Of a stretch of 6,572 nucleotides of DNA, positions 1-5,906 are shown piece by piece (within the stretch, counting starts at the first letter, position 1; each line of letters starts with the position of its first letter). The DNA is from Bacteroidales bacterium (GTDB taxonomy: Bacteria > Bacteroidota > Bacteroidia > Bacteroidales > F082), in assembly GCA_024689285.1 (NCBI GenBank), contig JAILDR010000048.1, positions 1-6,572 of the forward strand, in the 5' to 3' direction. The notes under the pieces are model-generated. The model worked only from the letters and a program-made list of their open reading frames with translations, made no database searches and was not told the DNA's origin. A program made the translations under genes and the position numbers.

Positions 1-1
1 C

Positions 2-3000
2 GCAAAAAACGAAATCACTTTCCGCTTTTGGTCTTCGGGGAACCGCTTTATAGATAAATCCAACTTCTATGTCGACGAGCAAGTACGACAAGACATCGTG
101 GCGCAAGTCTTCGAGCGCAACACCACGGAAACCTTCGCCGCTCCACGTGACAACCAGATACAATGGTTTAAGCTGGACGCCGTGGTGGGTGATTCTTTGT
201 CTTTTGTAGCCAACAAAGCCTGTACGATGCAACTCTTCGCCCCTTCGGGCGAGGAAGTGTTTAACGTCTCAGGTCCTGAGTCAATAACACTCTACGGCCT
301 TCATGCTTGGGAAGATGGAACATATTATTTGGCTGTGCATGATATGACGGGAAGTGGAGATAACCTATCAGTCACATATCAATGGATTGGGAAATATTGT
401 GTTCTTGCCTATACTCCAGATAAAATTGGAAACAGAGTTGGTAATCGGTTTGTTATAGATTTAATCGGAAATGGTTTCAATTATTTGGAAGATGTAATGC
501 TGACGAGAGAAAGCGATACATTGTTTATGACTTCCATATTGTCTGCAGCAAAATCAACAGCCAAGATACTGTTTGTCATTGCCGACCCCGTTTCAAATGG
601 AAAATATGATTTCTATTTGACCTATAGGGATGGTGATGAGATAGAAACAATATCGTATTCCCAAGCATTGGAATTGGAAGAGCCTGATCCAGGAGAGAAA
701 CTTGTAACAATTACAACTCCAGCACGGACAGCTAATCCTTATCCTGTTAGGGTAACGATTGAGAATACGGGCAATTTGGACTATGTGTATGTGCCTTTCA
801 ATATTGCATTTACTTGGCCAACGAATTCATATGTCCCCGAAGAAACTTGGATAGACCAGATTGATTTTGCGGATTTTTGTGCAACAATGACACATGAGGC
901 TGATTCTGTTGGTTATAGTTTTGCCCATGTAACGACCAATCTGCTTGGTACGGGAAAAGATGGTGGTATTATGTTTTTCGGCATTCCATATTTAAAGGCT
1001 CATGAAACTCGTTCATTCACATTGGATTTTACAGCGCCTGCACATATTCGTTTCGATTTGTATGCATGGGTGGGAGATGGATATGAGTACAATTTGGATT
1101 TTGATACACTCGTTTATCATGAAAACCGTGCCAATCCAAGAGCTCAAAATTTATTGGACTTTGGAGAAGCGGCAGAAGAGGCTGGTGGTTATTTGGGAGA
1201 CGTTGGGGATTATATAGGAGGAGCCGCTAGCCATATTGGGGGAGCTGCTAATACTGCAGGCCAAGTTGGCAATACAGCAATAAAAACAGGAGTGGCTTTT
1301 GCTGGGATTTATAATGCGATAGGCCATATACAAGACAAAGCAGCACTTGAAAATGCTGGAATAGACCCAAGCGACCCTTTATATGAAGATATTATGAATC
1401 TTCATCCTCCAATTGCAACGCCTGGAGAAATTATGGGAGGATGGGCTGGCGAGATGCTTGATAGAATAATGGGCTTCCAGAGAACCTGTGGCGATTTACC
1501 AGACCCCAATCCAGGTACACCTTGTCATGTGTTTTTATGTCATCCTGGTGACCCGAACGAGATGCATGGTTATCTCTCAGAATCAGAAAGCCATTACATG
1601 ACACAAGAAATTCAAACCCTTGGTTATGAAATTGAATTTGAGAACGATACCACTTTGGCTAGCGCTGCCGCGCATACCATCATCGTGCGCGACACCTTGG
1701 ATGCCACTAAGTTCGACTTGAATTCTTTGGCTGCCCGCAGCGTTACCATCGGCGACAAGCGTTTGGAACTCAACGGCGAACAAACCTTTGCCCGCACGTT
1801 GGACTTGCGCCCTGAAATGTATGTTATCGCCCAAATTGAACAGGACTACGACCCAACCACAGGCATCGTCGAATGGACAATTCAATCCTTAGACCCGATG
1901 ACGATGGAACCCACCGACGACCCGAACCAAGGCGTGCTACCAGTGAACTACAATGGCAATGGGGTAGGCTTTATCGACTATAGTATTGATCTGAAAGAAG
2001 CCTTTGCGGATGGGACTGAAATCAGCAACCGTGCTGGCATCATCTTCGACCAAAATGAAGTCATTATGACTCCCACTTGGACAAACACAGTCGATGCGGT
2101 GAAGCCCACCTCGCACATTGAGGAAGTGACTCCCGTGGCGGATAGCCTGAGCTTCAGCTTCGTTTCCGAGGACAACCGCTCGGGCGTGTGGTATCACAGC
2201 TTGTACTATCGCAACGACTCAACTGATATGCAATGGCAGGTGAAAAAGCCGCAAATCACCGAGAACAGCCTCATGCTGTTTTTCGACGACTTCCAAACCA
2301 CGGAATATTTAGTGATGGCTGTCGACTCGGCTGGCAACATCGAGGAGAAGGAAATGGTGGCGGAGTACACCTATTATTATGAAGGCCCAGGCCCGGCCTC
2401 ACAAACCAACTCGTTGACCCAAGGCTGGAACTGGTGGAGCACATACGTCGAAATGAACAACGTCGACGGATTGGGCATGTTACAGAACAGCCTGGGACAC
2501 AACGGCCTGACCATCAAGTCGCAAAACGACTTCACCGACAACTACTATCAGGATATGGGTGAGGATTATTGGTACGGCTCGTTGGAGAGCATCCAAAACG
2601 AGCAAGGCTATCTCATCAATGTCGCTGATGCCTGTAGCGTCACGATGACGGGAAGCGCAGCCATCCCTGCCCTCCACCCGATAACGATTCAGCCCAACTG
2701 GAACTGGATAGGCTATCCCGTGGCGGTGCCGCAAACGGTGGCAAGCGCCCTCGCGGGATTCAACCCCATGCCCGACGATGTGGTGAAAGGCCAGTCTGAC
2801 TTCACCTCTTACTATGAAGGCTTCGGATGGTATCCCGACGACTTTATGCTGGTCCCTGGACAGAGCTATCTCTACTTCTCCAACGCCAATGCCGGCAAGA
2901 CGTTGACCTACGCAAGCGGCAGTCGTGGCGGTGCCTTGAAGTCGAGGAAGTTGGGAGCGACCTATTGGAACAATAATGTCCATGCCTTTGCCGACAACCT

Positions 3001-3550
3001 CAGCGTGATGGCTGTCGTGAAGGTCGACAGTGTTGAGCAGCGCGACGAGCATCTTGAATTGGGTGCCTTCGTCAACGGCGAGTGCCGCGGCAGTGTGCGC
3101 CTGCGTTATTTCGCTCCTCTCGACCGTTATTATGCCATGCTGACCGTCAGCGGACAGGACGGCGACTTGGTTGGGTTCCGTCTGATCCATTCGGAAAGCC
3201 TTGAGGAGAATGAGACCTGTGGCAACCACCTTGTCTTCAGCAAAAACGCCATCGTGGGCAGTCTTGGCAAGCCTTACGAAGTCCGCTTCGGCGAGGCGGA
3301 AGACGCTATGGTGGACATGGTGCTCTATCCCAATCCCGTGGAACGTGGCGCGACTTTCTCGTTGATGATCCCATCGGGCGAGACGGTTACTGAAGTCCTC
3401 ATCACGGATGTCGTGGGCAACCAGTTGCGACACGAGACGGGTGCCATCGACGCCAACTCCATCAAGGGCTTGCCGACGGCAGGCGTGTATGTCATCAAGG
3501 CTGTCGCCAAGTCGGGCAATACCTATCATGGAAGATTAATAGTAGAATAA
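2..3550 (+). CDS. Large multidomain T9SS-secreted surface protein, 5'-truncated by window edge
   Basis: The frame is open to the left edge, so the true start is outside. The GTG at 98 is only an internal Val codon: the codons before it read AKNEITFRFWSSGNRF and continue the protein. At least 1182 residues are present. Domains in order, by base position: a beta-strand stretch (2-100) resembling the end of an 'ECRGS' domain; a PPC-like beta domain ending in 'GTYYLAVHD' (about 150-390); an IPT-like unit with 'DLIGNGF' (about 410-690); a CARDB-like unit with 'IENTGNLDYV' (about 695-1140); a Gly/Ala-rich segment (about 1148-1350); a Cys-containing linker (about 1485-1549); a region starting 'DPNE' and running to 'NTVDAVKPTSH' that resembles the DUF7619-type domain of bacterial surface proteins (1550-2118); an Ig-like unit ending 'AVDSAGNIEE' (about 2119-2370); two 'NWNW' repeats (about 2414-2925); an ECRGS domain (about 2951-3294); and a T9SS type A sorting domain with 'LYPNPV' (3308-3547). 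No catalytic motif was recognised. It probably acts at the cell surface, perhaps in adhesion or binding (inference). Confidence 0.9.
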   Translation, partial: AKNEITFRFWSSGNRFIDKSNFYVDEQVRQDIVAQVFERNTTETFAAPRDNQIQWFKLDAVVGDSLSFVANKACTMQLFAPSGEEVFNVSGPESITLYGLHAWEDGTYYLAVHDMTGSGDNLSVTYQWIGKYCVLAYTPDKIGNRVGNRFVIDLIGNGFNYLEDVMLTRESDTLFMTSILSAAKSTAKILFVIADPVSNGKYDFYLTYRDGDEIETISYSQALELEEPDPGEKLVTITTPARTANPYPVRVTIENTGNLDYVYVPFNIAFTWPTNSYVPEETWIDQIDFADFCATMTHEADSVGYSFAHVTTNLLGTGKDGGIMFFGIPYLKAHETRSFTLDFTAPAHIRFDLYAWVGDGYEYNLDFDTLVYHENRANPRAQNLLDFGEAAEEAGGYLGDVGDYIGGAASHIGGAANTAGQVGNTAIKTGVAFAGIYNAIGHIQDKAALENAGIDPSDPLYEDIMNLHPPIATPGEIMGGWAGEMLDRIMGFQRTCGDLPDPNPGTPCHVFLCHPGDPNEMHGYLSESESHYMTQEIQTLGYEIEFENDTTLASAAAHTIIVRDTLDATKFDLNSLAARSVTIGDKRLELNGEQTFARTLDLRPEMYVIAQIEQDYDPTTGIVEWTIQSLDPMTMEPTDDPNQGVLPVNYNGNGVGFIDYSIDLKEAFADGTEISNRAGIIFDQNEVIMTPTWTNTVDAVKPTSHIEEVTPVADSLSFSFVSEDNRSGVWYHSLYYRNDSTDMQWQVKKPQITENSLMLFFDDFQTTEYLVMAVDSAGNIEEKEMVAEYTYYYEGPGPASQTNSLTQGWNWWSTYVEMNNVDGLGMLQNSLGHNGLTIKSQNDFTDNYYQDMGEDYWYGSLESIQNEQGYLINVADACSVTMTGSAAIPALHPITIQPNWNWIGYPVAVPQTVASALAGFNPMPDDVVKGQSDFTSYYEGFGWYPDDFMLVPGQSYLYFSNANAGKTLTYASGSRGGALKSRKLGATYWNNNVHAFADNLSVMAVVKVDSVEQRDEHLELGAFVNGECRGSVRLRYFAPLDRYYAMLTVSGQDGDLVGFRLIHSESLEENETCGNHLVFSKNAIVGSLGKPYEVRFGEAEDAMVDMVLYPNPVERGATFSLMIPSGETVTEVLITDVVGNQLRHETGAIDANSIKGLPTAGVYVIKAVAKSGNTYHGRLIVE
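300..1650. other. AT-rich mosaic segment inside the large surface protein gene
   Basis: Hand counts of single 60-base lines give 18/60 G+C at 421-480 and 18/60 at 601-660, against 33/60 at 121-180, about 31/60 at 1861-1920 and about 39/60 at 3061-3120. Codon choice shifts too: AGA, GGA, ATA and TTA are common inside, whereas CGC, GGC, ATC and CTG dominate outside. The reading frame is intact across both borders, which are approximate (about 300-360 and 1640-1660). Both borders fall inside recognisable domains rather than in linkers. This fits replacement of the middle of the gene by a divergent allele or transferred DNA, though that is an inference. Confidence 0.65.
2414..2925 (+). repeat. 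Two tandem 'NWNW' protein repeats of about 80 residues
   Basis: The encoded protein holds two consecutive units with the same order of motifs. Unit 1 (about 2414-2665) has LTQGWNWWSTYV, then IKSQNDFTDNYY, then a Trp/Tyr-containing stretch and GYLINV. Unit 2 (about 2681-2925) has IQPNWNWIGYPV, then VKGQSDFTSYY, then GWYPDD and SYLYFS. The DNA of the two copies is clearly diverged, so the duplication is old. Similar Trp-rich 'GWNW' units occur in surface proteins of Bacteroidota and related phyla; their ligand or role is not known to me. They sit between the Ig-like unit and the ECRGS domain. Confidence 0.75.
2951..3294 (+). other. ECRGS-type domain, copy in first gene
   Basis: The encoded stretch contains 'LELGAFVNGECRGSVR', then 'YYAMLTVSGQDGDLVGFRLI', and ends with 'NHLVFSKNAIVGSLGKPY'. 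The order matches the N-terminal domain of the next gene (LEIGAFCGEECRGSRK, then MLTVVSNVFSGETITFRIYD, then LVFEHNTNQGTMNNW). The 'AF..(G/E)ECRG' pattern is familiar from Bacteroidota surface proteins, usually just ahead of a sorting domain as here. Function unknown; its invariant Cys and Arg may be structural (inference). Confidence 0.75.
3308..3547 (+). other. T9SS type A C-terminal sorting domain of first gene
   Basis: The last 80 residues match the type A (TIGR04183-like) pattern: 'VLYPNPVERG' at the start, 'VLITDVVGNQL' in the middle, then 'IKGLPTAGVYVIKAV' and a final 'GRLIVE'. In this family the domain directs proteins through the type IX secretion system and is usually removed by the PorU sortase, with attachment to surface lipopolysaccharide. 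No T9SS machinery gene lies in the window. Confidence 0.92.
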
Positions 3551-3562
3551 AAAGCATTAAAA

Positions 3563-5446
3563 ATGAAGAAATTAGCATTAACAATTATCAGCCTGTTCGT
3601 GACGGGATGGGCAATGGCGCAAACGGGCAACCATTGGTCGCCCATTAGCGGAACGCAATACAACATGACTGTGAAAGGCATCATCGTGATTGACGGCGTG
3701 ACGCAGGCAAACAACCAGCTTGAAATCGGGGCTTTCTGCGGCGAAGAATGCCGTGGAAGCCGCAAAGCGGCCTTGTTCCCCCCAACGGGGGAATATCCCG
3801 TCATGCTGACCGTCGTCAGCAACGTGTTCAGCGGCGAGACCATCACGTTCCGCATCTACGACCACGCGACGCAGCAGGAACTGAACCTGACCAGCGAGAG
3901 CTCGCTTGTTTTTGAGCACAACACTAACCAGGGCACGATGAACAACTGGTTCCCGTTCACCTTCACGTCGCCGGCATCATCGTCCTTCCGCTTCACCACC
4001 GCCGGCAACTGGAGCGAAGCCTCCAACTGGCAGGGCGGTGTGCTGCCCGGTGCCGATGACGAAGTCTTCATTGACGCCGCTTGCCAGCTTAACCAAAACG
4101 CCACCGTGGGCGCACTGACCGTTTCCGACGGTCAGTCGCTCACCCTGCAAGCAGGCACGACGCTGAACGTTGCTGGCACCTTAACCAACACGGCTCCAGC
4201 CGGTCTGGTTATCCAAGACGGGGCTCAGCTTCTCAACGCCTCGGAGAATGTAAGGGCTACGATGGAAAAAGACATCGTCGCCTATGGCGACAACAATCCT
4301 GACGGCTGGTATACCATCGCCTCTCCGATGAACAGCATGGACATCGAAGGAAGCAGTTTCCTCACCCCCGATTACGACCTCTATCGCTTCAACGAGGCCA
4401 GCATGGGCGAAGAATGGGAAAACTACAAAACCAGCCTTGCCGACTTCACCGCTTTCGAGAACGGCAGAGGCTATCTGTATGCCAACAGCAACACGTTCTC
4501 GCCATCCTTCACAGGAACGCTGAACAATACAAATATCAATGGCTCAGTGACCTACACCGAACGCCCCGACAATTTGAGCGGTTTCAACCTGATTGGCAAC
4601 CCCTTCCCGCACGTCATCTACAAGGGCAATGGCGGCGCTATCGACAATGCCAAACTTGCCTCGGGCTACTACACGCTCACCAATGAGGGCGTTTGGCATG
4701 TTCACACCTATGAAGATGCCATCCAGCCCGGACAAGGCATCCTGGTGAAGACCGTCGCTGCAACGGATGTGACCCTTGCCAAAAGCAATGCGGAGGCAAG
4801 CTCGGAAACAGGCGTAGCCAAAGCAGCAACAGGAAGGATGAAAATCGGGGTAACCGGCAATGGCGGCTACGACCGCGCTTTCGTCTATTTCTGCCCGGGC
4901 ATCAGCCTGAACAAAATGGACAACATCGACGAGCAGGCTCCGAGCCTTTGGGTGCGCGACAACGGCAACGACTATGCCATTGCCCATGTCGACAACAGCT
5001 ATGAGTCACTCGACCTGCTTTTCAGCAACAGGCAGAACGGCAACTTCACGATAACCGTCGCCGCCTCTGACACCAATTTCGACTATCTCCAGCTGATCGA
5101 CCGAATCACAGGCACCACCGTCGACCTGCTGCAACAATCCAGCTACACTTTCCACGCTACCGGACAGGAGTATGAAGCACGTTTCCGCATCACATTCAAG
5201 GTGGAGACTGGAGTGGAGGAACATCAGCAGCAGAGCTTCTGCTTTGTCAAAGACGGTCTGCTGTATGTTGAGAAGCCAACCCCCAACGCTCACCTTATGC
5301 TGACCGACGTTTTGGGCCGCGAGGTGAAGTCGGTGGAGATGAATGGCAACACCTGCACGGTTGCCGATTTGCCTTCAGGAGTTTACCTCGTTCGCCTCAA
5401 CGACGGAACGGATGCCTTTGTTCAGAAAGTGGTGATTAACAATTAA
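3563..5446 (+). CDS. T9SS-secreted surface protein with ECRGS and beta-repeat domains
   Basis: A complete 627-residue protein. The ATG follows A-rich sequence, as usual in Bacteroidota, 12 bases after the upstream stop, so it is probably co-transcribed. Residues 1-19 form a signal peptide (MKK, hydrophobic core, then AMA); cleavage would leave Gln20, as is typical of Bacteroidota signal peptidase I substrates. Residues about 24-133 are an ECRGS domain (LEIGAFCGEECRGS), homologous to the one near the end of the preceding protein. Residues about 141-235 look like a short beta-helix or carbohydrate-binding-like unit ('NWSEASNWQGGVLPG', then 'LTVSDGQSLTLQAGTTLNVAGT'). Residues about 247-400 carry 'GWYTIASPM', 'GRGYLYAN' and 'GFNLIGNPFP', motifs common in Bacteroidota T9SS cargo. 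Residues about 557-627 are a type A sorting domain (LTDVLGREVKS, then LPSGVYLVRL). No catalytic residues recognised; a surface structural or binding role is inferred. Confidence 0.93.
   Translation: MKKLALTIISLFVTGWAMAQTGNHWSPISGTQYNMTVKGIIVIDGVTQANNQLEIGAFCGEECRGSRKAALFPPTGEYPVMLTVVSNVFSGETITFRIYDHATQQELNLTSESSLVFEHNTNQGTMNNWFPFTFTSPASSSFRFTTAGNWSEASNWQGGVLPGADDEVFIDAACQLNQNATVGALTVSDGQSLTLQAGTTLNVAGTLTNTAPAGLVIQDGAQLLNASENVRATMEKDIVAYGDNNPDGWYTIASPMNSMDIEGSSFLTPDYDLYRFNEASMGEEWENYKTSLADFTAFENGRGYLYANSNTFSPSFTGTLNNTNINGSVTYTERPDNLSGFNLIGNPFPHVIYKGNGGAIDNAKLASGYYTLTNEGVWHVHTYEDAIQPGQGILVKTVAATDVTLAKSNAEASSETGVAKAATGRMKIGVTGNGGYDRAFVYFCPGISLNKMDNIDEQAPSLWVRDNGNDYAIAHVDNSYESLDLLFSNRQNGNFTITVAASDTNFDYLQLIDRITGTTVDLLQQSSYTFHATGQEYEARFRITFKVETGVEEHQQQSFCFVKDGLLYVEKPTPNAHLMLTDVLGREVKSVEMNGNTCTVADLPSGVYLVRLNDGTDAFVQKVVINN
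3632..3961 (+). other. ECRGS-type domain, copy in second gene
   Basis: Residues about 24-133 of the 627-residue protein, directly after the signal peptide. The core is 'QLEIGAFCGEECRGSRK', followed by 'YPVMLTVVSNVFSGETITFRI' split across two strands and ending in 'LVFEHNTNQGTMNNWFPF'. It has a second Cys (Cys59, four residues before Cys63 of ECRGS) where the preceding gene's copy has Val. The DNA is well diverged from that copy, so this is not a recent duplication. Confidence 0.75.
5231..5443 (+). other. T9SS type A C-terminal sorting domain of second gene
   Basis: Residues about 557-627: a beta strand 'FCFVKDGLLYVEKP', then 'AHLMLTDVLGREVKSVEM', 'VADLPSGVYLVRL' and the terminal 'FVQKVVINN'. 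The DxxGR-V element, the LPSGVYLV strand and the lysine-containing last strand are hallmarks of the type A sorting domain. The usual N-terminal 'YPNP' is replaced by 'PTPNAH'. Confidence 0.88.
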
Positions 5447-5457
5447 ATGCAAGAGAA

Positions 5458-5757
5458 ATGAAAAAGACGATAATGATATTGACCCTCGCCTTGGGCTTTG
5501 GCATTAGTGCTTATTCGCAACACTTTACGTCTACGAACCACAATGGTGGAGGAATGCTGGGCCGCGGAATGGTGAACAACGAATCGAATTATGGCACCCA
5601 CACGGAACAATACAGCCTCTTTAGCAACGAAGATGTTCCGCGTTTGCCCGGCCATAATTTGGGCGGCAACCAGTCAGCGCCTGTAGGTTCGGGAGCCTTG
5701 CTGCTGCTTAGCTTTGGCGCGGCCTATGCCGTGGCCAAAAAACGACGCAGGGAATAA
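5458..5757 (+). CDS. Small exported protein with PVGSG-hydrophobic-basic C-terminal tail
   Basis: 99 residues. The ATG at 5458 is 11 bases after the preceding stop and follows an A/G-rich stretch. An earlier ATG at 5447 is not the start, because that frame stops after four codons. Residues 1-20 are a signal peptide (MKKTIMILTLALGFGISAYS), with Gln21 as the predicted mature N-terminus. Residues 21-73 are polar, rich in Gly and Asn, probably disordered, with 'EDVPRLPGHNLGG'. Residues 74-79 are APVGSG, 80-93 are hydrophobic and small, and 94-99 are KKRRRE. This matches a tail frequent on short Bacteroidales proteins and broadly resembles sorting tails such as LPXTG or PEP-CTERM in layout, though not in motif. 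It is probably held in the inner membrane by the tail, or processed there (inference). Function unknown. It is the last gene of the apparent operon and is followed by a terminator. Confidence 0.85.
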   Translation: MKKTIMILTLALGFGISAYSQHFTSTNHNGGGMLGRGMVNNESNYGTHTEQYSLFSNEDVPRLPGHNLGGNQSAPVGSGALLLLSFGAAYAVAKKRRRE

Positions 5758-5773
5758 GCGTTGTTGACATTTG

Positions 5774-5816
5774 AAGGAAAGCATCGGCTGTTTGGCCAGT
5801 GCTTTCCTTTTTTTTT
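5774..5816 (+). terminator. Intrinsic terminator after the three-gene surface operon
   Basis: A 10-base-pair stem (aaggaaagca at 5774-5783 with tgctttcctt at 5800-5809) is followed at once by nine T's (5808-5816, the first two shared with the stem). The loop can form a short inner helix (ggc 5786-5788 with gcc 5795-5797). It starts 17 bases after the small gene's stop. On the opposite strand the stem is not followed by a T run, so it acts on the rightward transcript only. Confidence 0.9.
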
Positions 5817-5879
5817 GCGGAGAACCCCCAATTATTTTCCGCAAAAAACACGGAGAAAAGCACCTGTATTCTCCGCAAA
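5814..5879. repeat. Interleaved inverted half-sites in the convergent intergenic gap
   Basis: tttgcggagaa (5814-5824) and ttctccgcaaa (5869-5879) are perfect 11-base inverted copies. Between them lie a near-copy of the second (ttttccgcaaa, 5835-5845) and a partial copy of the first (cggagaa, 5851-5857). The four half-sites can pair in several mutually exclusive ways: outer with outer, each with its neighbour, or the middle two. Part of this is explained by the tsaD terminator; the rest may be a decayed duplicate terminator or a small palindromic repeat element. Confidence 0.6.
5843..5875 (-). terminator. Probable intrinsic terminator of tsaD
   Basis: Read on the minus strand, a 7-base-pair stem (cggagaa and ttctccg, bases 5875-5869 and 5857-5851) with an 11-base loop is followed by TG and six T's (5848-5843). 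It lies about 30 bases after the tsaD stop. The stem is short, but placement and orientation fit. It gives the convergent pair back-to-back terminators. Confidence 0.65.
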
Positions 5880-5906
5880 GTTTGTATTATTGTAAGGTAA
5901 AACGAA

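Noticed and set aside
2480..3529. A 349-codon open frame on the minus strand inside the large gene
   Set aside because: It lies fully antisense to a region with clear conserved domains and a T9SS sorting signal. Its translation is rich in His, Val, Arg and Ala without recognisable domains or signal, as expected from the complement of GC-biased codons.
3500..3562. A separate promoter for the second gene
   Set aside because: No Bacteroidota-type -7 element (TAnnTTTG) with a -33 TTTG is seen, and the gap to the upstream gene is only 12 bases.
3778..3791. C6/G5 tract forming a tight hairpin in the second gene, considered as a phase-variation site
   Set aside because: The tracts are short, encode a plausible Phe-Pro-Pro-Thr-Gly-Glu stretch, and the frame is intact. 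It looks like chance.
4544..4987. Minus-strand open frame of 147 codons in the second gene
   Set aside because: Shadow of a well-supported coding region on the other strand; no domain, start context or partner gene supports it.
5380..5457. A separate promoter for the small third gene
   Set aside because: A TTTG occurs near 5427 but no matching -7 element lies at the right distance; tight spacing favours co-transcription.
5447..5460. ATG directly after the second gene's stop as start of the small gene
   Set aside because: This frame ends after four codons (M-Q-E-K-stop); the signal peptide begins at the ATG at 5458.
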